Source: Vogesella mureinivorans (GTDB lineage: Bacteria; Pseudomonadota; Gammaproteobacteria; Burkholderiales; Chromobacteriaceae). Taken from it: a stretch of 64,000 nt of DNA. The notes below the pieces were generated by a model. It was given only the letters and a program-made list of their open reading frames with translations, searched no databases and had not been told where the DNA came from. The stretch is from positions 98,080-162,079 of the forward strand of contig NZ_VMTV02000464.1 in assembly GCF_007644035.1 (NCBI RefSeq), in the 5' to 3' direction. Positions 1 through 7,361 of the stretch are shown here, piece after piece; the stretch's first letter is position 1; each line of letters begins with the position of its first letter. Made by a program: the position numbers and the translations under genes.

Positions 1-218
1 CACCAGGTGGCAATGCGGGTGATGATGTCCTGCGGGGCCGGCAGAAAGACCTTGTCCGCCCCGCTGGCTGCGATGGCGAACCAGGCCAGTAGTGGCAGCA
101 GGAAGCTGGCCACCGCCAGAAACCAGTACGTGCCCTTCTTGATGGGGGTACGCACGCCAAGGAAAAGTCGCGGCGGCCTGTTTATCGGGTCGAAATGCGT
201 GCTGGTATCCGGCTTCAT
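1..218 (-). CDS. ABC transporter permease, NitT/TauT (SsuC/TauC-like) family, N-terminal part only
   Basis: This is the first 72 codons of a minus-strand gene that runs off the window edge. The ATG at 218 lies 10 bp after the stop of the substrate-binding gene. The translation starts MKPDTSTHFDP, has one hydrophobic segment at about residues 33-50, and then reads FLPAPQDIITRIATW. That stretch is typical of the region before the BPD_transp_1 domain in SsuC/TauC/NrtB-type inner-membrane permeases. By family it forms the membrane channel of an ABC importer, with an ATPase gene probably beyond the edge. The substrate cannot be read from this fragment; the upstream guanidine-I riboswitch suggests guanidine. 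Confidence 0.75.
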   Translation of the reverse strand, partial: MKPDTSTHFDPINRPPRLFLGVRTPIKKGTYWFLAVASFLLPLLAWFAIAASGADKVFLPAPQDIITRIATW

Positions 219-228
219 GGCGATTTCC

Positions 229-1221
229 TTACTTCTTGGCAGCTTCCAGAATCACGCTCGCATCGATGCCTTTGCCGAAGTCGGGTGAGCCTTCGATCAG
301 CTTGTTTTTCTGCAGGAACTGGACAATGGCAGGCCCGACGGCAACCAATGACCGGTCGCCATTGCCGGCCAGGGCGTCCAGGTTGGCTTTTTCGTCGAAG
401 AAGCGGGTACCAGGCAGGAAGACCTTATATTCTTCGGGCTTCATGCCGACTACCTTGGACATGATCTTTACCGCTTCATCGGGGTTTTGCCTGATGAACT
501 TTTCAGTGTCGTACCAAGCCTTCACCATCCCCACGAAGTCCTTGCGCTTGGCCTTCAAGGCTTTGTCCTGAGCTACCAGCAGATCGGGTACCAGGCCCGG
601 CATTTCCCTGGACGAGAAGATCGCTCGCCCTTTGCCGCTCTTTTCGATCTGGTGTATCCACGGGTTCCACACTACCGCCGCCTGAACGCGCCCGGCGATA
701 AAGGCTGCTGCGGCATCGCCTGCTGACAGGTTGACGATCTTGACATCCCCGGGTGCCATGCCGTGCTTGGTCAGCGCCGTAGCGAGTACAAAGTGCGAGA
801 TGCTGAACTCTTCCAGGGCAATGGTCTTGCCCTTCAGGTCGGCGAAGGACTTGATCTTGGGCGAGACCATGATGGCATCATTGCCGGCAGAGTTGTCATT
901 GACCAGGATGGCTTTTAAAGGCACGCCCTTCGCCAGAGGCCCCATGGTGTCGGACCAGGTTTGGGAGTTGGCATCCAGCTTGCCGGAGGACAGCGCCGTG
1001 ATGGAGTCGGTGTAGTTGGCGAACCAGACCAGTTTCACGTCGGCGTTGTGTTTCTTGAAAAAGCCTTTCTGGTCGGCCACGTACCAGGCTACCCAGCCAG
1101 TCCAGTCAGATACGCCGACTTTGACTTCGGCATGGGCGGGTGTGGCGCAGATAAGACCAAGGCCAAGCGCCAAGGCAATGGCGTGTCGATGCTTGGCAAA
1201 ACAGGCAGTGATGGCTTTCAT
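229..1221 (-). CDS. ABC transporter periplasmic substrate-binding protein (NitT/TauT type, probably guanidine-linked)
   Basis: 330 residues. The start is the ATG at 1221, chosen because GGAG lies 9 bp upstream and because it opens directly on a Sec signal peptide (MKAITACFAK, hydrophobic core, cleavage after ATPAHA). The mature protein begins EVKVGVSDWTGWVAWYVADQ and contains DLKGKTIALE and VVWNPW, as in the NMT1/SsuA/TauA periplasmic-binding fold. It should bind a small nitrogen or sulfur compound and deliver it to the permease starting 10 bp downstream. The leader carries a guanidine-I riboswitch (about 1272-1408) behind a sigma-54 promoter (1452-1468). Such leaders often precede transporters of this family next to urea/guanidine carboxylase genes. 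Guanidine as ligand is inference from the leader. Confidence 0.85.
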   Translation of the reverse strand: MKAITACFAKHRHAIALALGLGLICATPAHAEVKVGVSDWTGWVAWYVADQKGFFKKHNADVKLVWFANYTDSITALSSGKLDANSQTWSDTMGPLAKGVPLKAILVNDNSAGNDAIMVSPKIKSFADLKGKTIALEEFSISHFVLATALTKHGMAPGDVKIVNLSAGDAAAAFIAGRVQAAVVWNPWIHQIEKSGKGRAIFSSREMPGLVPDLLVAQDKALKAKRKDFVGMVKAWYDTEKFIRQNPDEAVKIMSKVVGMKPEEYKVFLPGTRFFDEKANLDALAGNGDRSLVAVGPAIVQFLQKNKLIEGSPDFGKGIDASVILEAAKK

Positions 1222-1271
1222 GGATGGCTCCAGATGACGGTGAATAAAGCGAGAGGACGCCTTTTCAAGCG

Positions 1272-1408
1272 AACCTCCCGGGCTTTTATCCCTCCGTGGA
1301 GCCATCGGAGCGTCCTGCCGCGGCCGCTCGCATGGCCGGCAGCTCTCGGACCAGACATCCACGCCACATCGATGCATTGATGCGGGGGACCGGAACCCTA
1401 GCTGCCAT
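1272..1408 (-). promoter_or_regulatory. Guanidine-I riboswitch (ykkC class)
   Basis: Read on the minus strand, the leader contains the hallmark blocks in order: GCTAGGGTTCCGG (near 1390-1403), CTGGTCCGAGAGCTG, then CCACGGAGGGATAAAAGCCC followed by GGGAGG (down to about 1274). These are the conserved single-stranded motifs of the ykkC guanidine-I aptamer. It ends about 50 nt before the start of the substrate-binding gene. In this class, guanidine binding turns gene expression on. Confidence 0.9.
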
Positions 1409-1451
1409 TCGAAAAGACGATACATGTCTCGTCCCTCTCGTTTGCCAATAA

Positions 1452-1468
1452 AGCAGGGATCGTGCCAG
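1452..1468 (-). promoter_or_regulatory. Sigma-54 (RpoN) promoter of the ABC operon
   Basis: The minus strand reads CTGGCACGATCCCTGCT. GG and GC are spaced as in the consensus TGGCACGNNNNTTGC, and only the first T of the -12 element differs. It lies about 45 nt upstream of the riboswitch. This implies nitrogen (NtrC-type) control; I see no convincing NtrC dyad upstream. Confidence 0.7.
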
Positions 1469-1708
1469 CGAAAAGTCGGTGCTTTTTTTTAACGAAAGGC
1501 GCCTCTGTAGCCGTTGGCGCTCCCTGTTTTGGTGCGGTGCGCCCCAGTTGTGTACTGCTTGGGCCTTGCCATGCGGGTAGCCGGCGTCAGCATGGCGGCC
1601 TGTCTTCGCTGCCGGCACCGGGTGAATACCGCCATGTCCGGCTGGGCTGGCGGGGCATCGGGTGGGCATGGCCGTACCGGCAGGGAGTGCGTACGTGAGG
1701 CCAGGGTG

Positions 1709-1737
1709 TTAACGAATGTGACACAAAGCTCTATACT
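1709..1737 (+). promoter_or_regulatory. Sigma-70 promoter of the thiamine transport operon
   Basis: TTAACG (1709-1714) and TATACT (1732-1737) are separated by 17 bp. The start point would fall just before the TPP riboswitch. The stretch from about 1490 to 1708 upstream holds nothing else I can support. Confidence 0.65.
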
Positions 1738-1749
1738 CGCGGGTCGATC

Positions 1750-1820
1750 ACCGGGGGTGCCTGCGCGTGCGGGCTGAGACATACCCCAGAACCTGATCTG
1801 GATAATGCCAGCGGAGGGAG
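1750..1820 (+). promoter_or_regulatory. TPP riboswitch (THI box)
   Basis: The sequence has GGGGGTGC (1753-1760), GGCTGAGACATACCCC (1771-1786), GAACCTGATCTGGATAAT (1789-1806) and GCCAGCGGAGGGA, which are the diagnostic conserved elements of the thiamine-pyrophosphate aptamer. It precedes the periplasmic thiamine-binding gene, so TPP should repress uptake. A possible expression platform follows: a weak hairpin with ATGGG/CCCGT arms and T6 at 1852-1857, which looks like a conditional terminator. Confidence 0.95.
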
Positions 1821-1889
1821 CGTGATGGGTGTATGCCCGTGTCCCGCTTTCTTTTTTGGTTGCGTCATCACCAAAAGAGGATGTCTGAA

Positions 1890-2906
1890 ATGTTGAAGAA
1901 GTCTGTACTGCTGCTGGCGCTAGCCGGCTTGTCCCTGTCTGCCCTGGCCGCCGAGCTGCGCGTGATGACGCACAGCTCGTTCAGCCTGCCCAAAGACCGT
2001 ATTGCCGAATTCGAAAAGCAAAACGGCGTGAAGCTGTCCATCATCAAGGGCGGTGACGCCGGCGAGATGCTGAACAAGCTGATCCTGACCCGCGCCAACC
2101 CGATCGCCGACGTGGTGTACGGCATCGACAACACGCTGATCGCCAAAGCCAGCGCAGCCGGTATTCTGGCGCCTACCAGCAGCAAGGTTGGCCGCACCGA
2201 GAAAGACGCGGTGCTGCCGGGTGCCGTGGCCGTGGACTACGGCTATGTCACGCTGAACTACGACAAAGCCTGGTTTGCCAAGGCCAAGCTGCCGCTGCCG
2301 GCCACGCTGGACGACCTGGCCAAGCCGGCCTACAAAGACCTGCTGGTGGTAGAAAACCCGGCTACATCCAGTACCGGCCTGGCCTTTATGCTGGCTACCA
2401 TCGCCGACCGTGGCGAAGACGGCGCCTTCAAATGGTGGGAAAAGGTGCGTGACAACGGCCTGAAAGTCAGCAAAGGCTGGAGCGAGGCCTACTACACCGA
2501 CTTCAGCCGCAACGGCGGCAGCCGCCCCATCGTGGTGAGCTACGCCAGCAGCCCGGCAGCCGAGGTGTTCTACAGCAAGGAAAAAATCAGCGAATCGCCT
2601 ACCGCCAACCTGCTGCTCAAAGGCGGCGTGTTCCTGCAGGTGGAGGGCGTGGCGCTACTGAAAGGCGGCAAAGAGCCGCAAGCGGCGCAGGCGTTTGTGG
2701 ATTTCCTGCGTAGCGACGGCGTGCAAACCGGCCTGCAGACCAAAATGTGGATGTACCCGGCCGTGGCCGGTACCGTCATCGACCCGGTGTTTGCCCACGC
2801 GCAGAAACCGGCCAAGTTCAGCAACCCCAGCCTAGCCGCCATGAACAGCAAAACCGCCGCCTGGGTTAGCCGCTGGAACCGCCTGGTGGTGAAGCAGGCC
2901 AACTGA
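1890..2906 (+). CDS. thiB: Thiamine ABC transporter, periplasmic thiamine-binding protein
   Basis: 338 residues, close to E. coli TbpA (327). The ATG at 1890 is chosen because AGAGG (1876-1880) sits 9 bp upstream; the in-frame ATG at 1881 has no spacing to it. A Sec signal peptide (MLKKSVLLLALAGLSLSALA) is followed by AELRVMTHSSFS and ADVVYGIDNT, typical of TbpA in the Fe3+/thiamine-binding clan. It captures thiamine, TMP or TPP in the periplasm and passes it to ThiPQ, encoded about 290 bp downstream. Expression is controlled by the TPP riboswitch. An alternative as an iron-binding FbpA relative is unlikely given the riboswitch and ThiP/ThiQ. Confidence 0.93.
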   Translation: MLKKSVLLLALAGLSLSALAAELRVMTHSSFSLPKDRIAEFEKQNGVKLSIIKGGDAGEMLNKLILTRANPIADVVYGIDNTLIAKASAAGILAPTSSKVGRTEKDAVLPGAVAVDYGYVTLNYDKAWFAKAKLPLPATLDDLAKPAYKDLLVVENPATSSTGLAFMLATIADRGEDGAFKWWEKVRDNGLKVSKGWSEAYYTDFSRNGGSRPIVVSYASSPAAEVFYSKEKISESPTANLLLKGGVFLQVEGVALLKGGKEPQAAQAFVDFLRSDGVQTGLQTKMWMYPAVAGTVIDPVFAHAQKPAKFSNPSLAAMNSKTAAWVSRWNRLVVKQAN

Positions 2907-2921
2907 TGTACCTGGCGCTTG

Positions 2922-3142
2922 CGGCCAACGTTGGCCGCCGTCGCGCGTAGCCAGGGCGCCTGCGGCGCCCTGGCACAGATGGACGACAAACCCTGTTTGC
3001 GGCGCAGACAGGGTTTGCCTTGTAAATAGCAAGGCTGCCGATGTAAGTAGCAGCATGGTGCGACCCTCGCATAGCTGGGGCCGGTATAGCCTTCGCTGCT
3101 ACGCCGTCAGCAGCCGGCGCAAGGGCGCCTGCGGCGCCCTTG
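2922..3142 (+). repeat. Cluster of four intergenic hairpins between thiB and thiP
   Basis: The 293-bp gap contains, in order: a perfect 18-bp palindrome of two abutting repeat words, GCGGCCAAC and GTTGGCCGC (2922-2939); CCAGGGCGCC-TGC-GGCGCCCTGG (2951-2973); AAACCCTGT/ACAGGGTTT (2988-3016); and CAAGGGCGCC-TGC-GGCGCCCTTG (3120-3142). The two GC-rich hairpins share the core GGGCGCCTGCGGCGCCC, so they look like copies of one REP-like unit. No gene is visible here. Together they may lower thiPQ transcription relative to thiB. Confidence 0.7.
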
Positions 3143-3199
3143 CGTCTTTGTACCACCACCGGCCCGATAACCCTCACCTCTCAACGCTGACCTTTGCCC

Positions 3200-4732
3200 A
3201 TGAACCGCTACCGAACCCTGCCAGCCTTGTTGCCGCTGGCTTTCCTGCTGCTGATGGTGGCCGCGCCGCTGGCGCGCCTGCTGCAGGAAGGGCACGCCGG
3301 TTTCAACCTGGCGCTGCTGCAGGATAGCTACATCCAGTGGCGCTTGGCGTGGTCGCTAGGCCAGGCGCTGGCCACCTGCGCGCTGGCCTTGTTCATTGGC
3401 CTGCCGATGGCCTGGGTGCTGGCGCGCTTCGATTTTGCCGGCCGCCGCCTGCTGCTGCGGCTGCTCATGCTGCCCTTTGTCATGCCCACGCTGGTGGCCG
3501 GCATGGGCGTGCTGGCGCTGTTCGGCCCGCATGGTGTGGCCGGCATCAATCTGCAGGACACACCGTGGCTGCTGCTGTACGGCAACCTGTTTTACAACCT
3601 GCCGCTGCTGGTGCGCGCCGGGGTAGACGGGCTGGAGCAGGTACCGGCCAGCCGGCTGGCGGTGGCGCGCACGCTGGGCGCGTCGCCGTGGCGCACCTTC
3701 TGGCGGGTGGAATGGCCGGTGGTGCGGCCGTGGCTGGCGTCGGCGCTGTGCCTGGTGTTTCTGTACTGTTTTTCCGGCTTTGGCCTGGCGCTGCTGCTGG
3801 GCGGCCAGCGCTACGCCACGGTAGAGGTGGAGATCTACACCCTGGTGGCCTACGAGCTGAACCTGGCCGACGCCGGCGTGCTGGCCCTGCTGGCACTGGC
3901 TGTGGGTGCCTCGGTCGCGCTGGGCTACGCTGCGCTGGAACGCGGCCTGGCGCGCCCGCAGCGGCTGGCGCCCACCCTGCGCCAGCCGGCACAAGGTTGG
4001 CCGCAGCGCCTGCTGCTGGCGGCTGCGCTGGCGGTACTGGCGCTGTGCTGCCTGCTGCCGCTGCTGGCGATTGCGTGGCGTGCACTGCAGGCCGACGCGG
4101 CAGTGTGGGCCATGCTGGCCACGCCCGAGGTGGCCGATGCGCTGGCCAACACGCTGCGCTTTGCCAGCGCCGCGCTGGGGCTGTCGCTGCTGCTGGGCCT
4201 GTGCCACGGCTGGGCGGCGCAGCGCTGGCTGGCTTTGCGGGCGCTGGTGTTTTTGCCGTTCATGGTGTCGCCGGTGTGTCTGGCTTTCGGCCTGTTGTTG
4301 CTGTACCCGCAGTACAGCGCCAGCGTGTGGCTGCTGATTGCCGCCTACGCCTTGCTGGCTTACCCCTTTGTGGCCAAGGGCGTGCTGTCGGCCGCCGCCG
4401 CGCTGCCGCCGCAGCTGCCGCAGGCGGCGCGTACGCTGGGGGCTACACCGTGGCGCAGTTTTTACCGTGTCAGCCTGCCGCTGATGCGCCCGGCGCTGCG
4501 CCGTGGCCTGGCCTTTGCCGCCGCCACGGCGGTGGGCGAGTTTGCCGTCAGCCTGTTTCTGTCGCGGCCGGAGTGGGCCACGCTCACTACGCTGATCTAC
4601 CAGCACCTGGGGCGCCCCGGTGCGGCCAACCTGCAGCTGGCGCTGTTATTGTCTTGTCTGTTGATGCTGTTTGCCCTGCTGGCCTTTGTGGCCATCGAGT
4701 GGCCGGAGAAAAACCATGCTCGAGCTGATTGA
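3200..4732 (+). CDS. thiP: Thiamine ABC transporter permease
   Basis: 510 residues. The start ATG at 3200 has no strong Shine-Dalgarno, but it opens MNRYRTLPALLPLAFLLL, the usual cytoplasmic end plus first membrane helix. It is a fused two-halved permease with about 12 hydrophobic segments and two EAA-type loops: RTLGASPWRTFWRVEWP in the middle and RTLGATPWRSFYRVSLP near the C terminus. Both are characteristic of ThiP/FbpB. It forms the inner-membrane thiamine channel with ThiQ, whose gene overlaps its end by 17 bp. Confidence 0.92.
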   Translation: MNRYRTLPALLPLAFLLLMVAAPLARLLQEGHAGFNLALLQDSYIQWRLAWSLGQALATCALALFIGLPMAWVLARFDFAGRRLLLRLLMLPFVMPTLVAGMGVLALFGPHGVAGINLQDTPWLLLYGNLFYNLPLLVRAGVDGLEQVPASRLAVARTLGASPWRTFWRVEWPVVRPWLASALCLVFLYCFSGFGLALLLGGQRYATVEVEIYTLVAYELNLADAGVLALLALAVGASVALGYAALERGLARPQRLAPTLRQPAQGWPQRLLLAAALAVLALCCLLPLLAIAWRALQADAAVWAMLATPEVADALANTLRFASAALGLSLLLGLCHGWAAQRWLALRALVFLPFMVSPVCLAFGLLLLYPQYSASVWLLIAAYALLAYPFVAKGVLSAAAALPPQLPQAARTLGATPWRSFYRVSLPLMRPALRRGLAFAAATAVGEFAVSLFLSRPEWATLTTLIYQHLGRPGAANLQLALLLSCLLMLFALLAFVAIEWPEKNHARAD

Positions 4733-5660
4733 CCTGACCCTGTCCTACGCCAAACGCACCGTGCTGCAAGGCGTTAGCCTGCAGGTGGCCGCCGGCGAAA
4801 CGCTGGCGCTACTGGGGCCATCCGGCGAGGGTAAATCCAGCTTGCTGGCGCTGGTAGCCGGCCTGCAGCGGCCGGACGCCGGGCGTGTGCAGCTGGCCGG
4901 GCAGGACATCACCCGGCTGCCGCCGGAGCAACGCCACATCGCCATGATGTTTCAGGACCACGCGCTGTTTCCGCACCTGGACGCCGCGGCCAACGTGGCG
5001 TTTGGCCTGGTAGAACGCGGCGCTGGCAAGCAGGCCGCACGCCAGCAAGCGTTGCACATGCTGGACGCGGTAGGGCTGGGCGGGCGTGGCGAAGCGGCCG
5101 TGCACACGCTGTCTGGCGGCGAGCGCCAGCGCGTGGCCCTGGCGCGGGCGCTGGTGTGCCAGCCGCGCCTGCTGCTGCTGGACGAGCCGTTTTCCAGCCT
5201 GGATACCCACCTGAAGCAGCAGCTGCTGGCCGACGTGCGCCGCCATCTGGTGGCCTTGCAGGTGCCGGCGCTGCTGGTCACGCATGACCGCCACGAGGCC
5301 TTTGCGCTGGCGCAGCGCGTGGCCATTTTGCAAGCCGGGCGCATCGTGCAGCAGGGCACGCCGCAGGCCATTTTGCAGGCGCCGGCCAGCGCCTGGGTGG
5401 CGCGTTTTGTCGGCCTCGATAACGTGTTTGATGACCACGCCATCCCGCCACAGGCCTTTGTACTGGGTGCCGGCCAGCCACGGCGCGATATCGTGGCCGC
5501 CCAGGCACAGGCCGATGGCTGGCGCGTCACCGTAGCGGGCGACGGCGGCCAACCCTGGCAGCTGCTGCTGGGCGTGCGCGAGCTGGCCGGGCAGGGCGCA
5601 CCGCAGCCAGGCCAGCAGCTGGCTATCGGGCTGGATCGCCGCCAGCTGCTGCGCTGGTAG
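4716..5660 (+). CDS. thiQ: Thiamine ABC transporter ATP-binding protein
   Basis: 314 residues. ATG 4716 has GGAG at 4705-4708 and overlaps thiP by 17 bp, suggesting translational coupling. Walker A is GPSGEGKSS, the signature is LSGGERQR, Walker B is LLLLDEPFSSLD, and the H-loop is VTHDRHEA. It energises ThiP-mediated thiamine import. It is about 80 residues longer than E. coli ThiQ (about 230); the extra C-terminal part (from about FVGLDNVF) looks like a TOBE-type domain, as in FbpC/PotA relatives. Its 3' end overlaps the remnant of a minus-strand gene. Confidence 0.92.
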   Translation: MLELIDLTLSYAKRTVLQGVSLQVAAGETLALLGPSGEGKSSLLALVAGLQRPDAGRVQLAGQDITRLPPEQRHIAMMFQDHALFPHLDAAANVAFGLVERGAGKQAARQQALHMLDAVGLGGRGEAAVHTLSGGERQRVALARALVCQPRLLLLDEPFSSLDTHLKQQLLADVRRHLVALQVPALLVTHDRHEAFALAQRVAILQAGRIVQQGTPQAILQAPASAWVARFVGLDNVFDDHAIPPQAFVLGAGQPRRDIVAAQAQADGWRVTVAGDGGQPWQLLLGVRELAGQGAPQPGQQLAIGLDRRQLLRW

Positions 5661-6241
5661 TGTCGTGCCGGGCCCAGAAGGTGAGTTTGGCGCTGTCTGG
5701 GGCGATGAGCGCCAGGTAGGCCAGGCAGGCTTCGTGCTGCATAAAACGCTGGCAGATGACCTCGGCACTGGCGCGGCTGTCCGCCAGCACCATGTCGGCC
5801 CACAGGCCGTCGTCGCCCTGTAGCAAGGCGTGCTCGATAAAGCCGGGCTGCTGCAGCAGAAACTGCTGGCGCATGTGCTGGCTGGCCGCCAGCAGTTGAT
5901 TGGGTGTTAGAGCCTGTTCAAGGTCTTTTAGCGACTGCGCTGGCCCGGCAAAGGGTCAGATGCCAGGCGGACGCTGCCGGCCTTGGTCATTCCAAGGCCA
6001 AAGCGGCCAACGCCGCAGATGGCGGTTTGCCAGGCCAGCCCTGCGGGGCCGGTTGCTGCCGGCGCATCGCGGTGTCGAAGCGCCCTGGCAGTGAATGACA
6101 CTGCCAGGGCACCTCTCCTAGCGCTGCATCCGGCAGTCACCGGCCGCAGCCGTGAAAAGACTTTGAACAGGCTCTTATGCCATCGGCGGCGCGGAAGGTG
6201 GCAAACTCACAGCCGGCAAACGGCAGGGCAGGGTGGGTCAT
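5623..6241 (-). pseudogene. Small ABM-like (dimeric alpha+beta barrel) protein gene, split by a mobile element
   Basis: The ATG at 6241 (GGAG about 8 bp upstream) opens MTHPALPFAGCEFATFRAAD, and the frame then runs into a 265-bp insertion and a stop. Beyond the insertion the same gene resumes: TPNQLLAASQHMRQQFLLQQ, then PGFIEHALLQGDDGLWADMV, ending at 5623. Removing the element and one copy of its TAA/TTA target duplication rejoins the frame exactly (codons GCC GAT GGC ATA ACA CCC). The restored protein would be about 115 residues and resembles small antibiotic-biosynthesis-monooxygenase-domain proteins of unknown role. The 3' end overlaps thiQ by 38 bp. A shorter protein could start at the internal ATG 5874. 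Confidence 0.75.
5910..6174. mobile_element. 265-bp MITE-like element with 20-bp terminal inverted repeats
   Basis: The left end reads GAGCCTGTTCAAGGTCTTTT (5910-5929). The right end, read on the other strand from 6174, is GAGCCTGTTCAAAGTCTTTT, one mismatch in 20. Both flanks carry TTA (5907-5909 and 6175-6177), a 3-bp target duplication. There is no plausible coding region inside, but there is a hairpin GCCCTGGCAGT/ACTGCCAGGGC near 6082-6110 and one copy of the GCGGCCAAC word (6003-6011). GAG ends plus a TNA duplication suggest mobilisation by an IS5-family (IS1031/ISL2-like) transposase; that assignment is inference. Confidence 0.8.
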
Positions 6242-6423
6242 GGCAAGGCTCCGGAAAAGGCCGCAATACGCGGCCTGTGTAGCCAGCATGCAGCACGGTC
6301 TTGCCAGCGTACTGTCAGCAGTGTTTTCGCCTTGTGGCCATTTTGTGTTCAGATGAAGGGTGAAGCCAGCGCCAAGCGCAGGTAAAATGCCGCATCAACC
6401 CGCTATACAGAACGACGTCGCCT

Positions 6424-7011
6424 ATGAAACCGCATATTGTTGCCACCCTTACCGAAGCCCGCAGCGCGCTGGATGCCCTGCTGTCCAACCCGCAGGCGCT
6501 GTCTGCCATCGAGGCAGCCGGCGATGCGCTGGTGAACGCCTTCAACCAGGGGCGGCGCGTGTTCAGCTGCGGCAACGGCGGCTCCATGTGCGACGCCATG
6601 CACTTTGCCGAAGAGCTGTCCGGCCGCTACCGCAACGACCGCCGCGCTTTGCCTGCGGCCAGCATCAGCGATCCCAGCCACATCAGCTGCGTGGGCAACG
6701 ACTACGGCTACGAAGCCATCTTCTCGCGCTACCTGGAAGCACACGCCGGCGCCGGCGACGTGCTGCTGGCCATCAGCACCAGCGGTACCAGCAAGAACAT
6801 CCTGGCCGCGGTAAAAGCCGCCAAGGAGCGCGGCATGGTGGTGGTGGCGCTCACCGGCCGCCCCGGCTCGGTGATCGGCGGCCTGGCCGATATCGATGTG
6901 TGCACCCCCGGCGGCCAGTACGCCGACCGCGTGCAGGAGCTGCACATCAAGGTGATTCATATCCTGATCGAATCGGTAGAGCGCGCACTGTTTCCGGCCA
7001 ACTACGCCTGA
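6424..7011 (+). CDS. gmhA: Phosphoheptose isomerase (sedoheptulose 7-phosphate isomerase)
   Basis: 195 residues, the same as the family norm (E. coli 192). It is a SIS-domain enzyme with the nucleotide/sugar-phosphate loop FSCGNGGSMCDAMHFAEELS, then ISDPSHISCVGNDYGYE and LLAISTSGTSKNI. It converts sedoheptulose 7-phosphate to D-glycero-D-manno-heptose 7-phosphate, the first step of ADP-heptose synthesis for the lipopolysaccharide inner core, in the cytosol. The ribosome-binding site is weak. It stands alone between two small transposable elements; the downstream one interrupts what was probably its terminator. Confidence 0.92.
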   Translation: MKPHIVATLTEARSALDALLSNPQALSAIEAAGDALVNAFNQGRRVFSCGNGGSMCDAMHFAEELSGRYRNDRRALPAASISDPSHISCVGNDYGYEAIFSRYLEAHAGAGDVLLAISTSGTSKNILAAVKAAKERGMVVVALTGRPGSVIGGLADIDVCTPGGQYADRVQELHIKVIHILIESVERALFPANYA

Positions 7012-7047
7012 GCCGGCCAGCCGCGAGCCAAGCCCGCCCCTGTGGCT

Positions 7048-7082
7048 AATGCCAGTCAGTTAACGCTGACTGGCATTTTTTT
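7048..7082 (+). terminator. Strong intrinsic terminator made by the left end of the IS4-type element
   Basis: AATGCCAGTCAG (7048-7059), loop TTAACG, and CTGACTGGCATT (7066-7077) run into T8 (7075-7082). The element thus brings its own terminator downstream of gmhA. Confidence 0.8.
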
Positions 7083-7165
7083 GGCTGGCGGTTTGTTGCG
7101 TTACAGCGGCTTGCGAGTCCGCTATGCGGACAATGCTTAAATGCCGGTTCCGCCCGGCAGACGGG

Positions 7166-7361
7166 AAAGGGGGCGGATTGCCGCCCCCTTTTCTATCGCT
7201 GAGCAAATCTAAAGATTTGCACGCAGACCCCGCAACCCGGGGCTGCTCGAAACCCCGGCCAAAATGGCACGCCCCAGGCGCCGCCGAACTCGCCCCTTGC
7301 TAACGGCTCGGGGCTCAAACAAATCGGCGTCTTAAAACCTGGGGCGCACCATTTTGACCGG
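7166..7361. repeat. Highly structured interior of the IS4-type element
   Basis: Nested inverted repeats occupy this part: AAAGGGGGCGG-ATTG-CCGCCCCCTTT (7166-7191), GCAAATCT-AA-AGATTTGC (7203-7220), and a long pair at 7255-7278 and 7338-7361 (CCGGCC/TCAAAATGG..CGCCCCAGG, 21 of 24 matching) enclosing a further GC-rich stem. The architecture looks like structured RNA or DNA rather than protein coding. Confidence 0.6.

Noticed and set aside
1286-1782. Short minus-strand frames over the thi/ABC divergent region
   Set aside because: They cover the guanidine riboswitch and promoter region and resemble no protein; the RNA and promoter signals explain the sequence.
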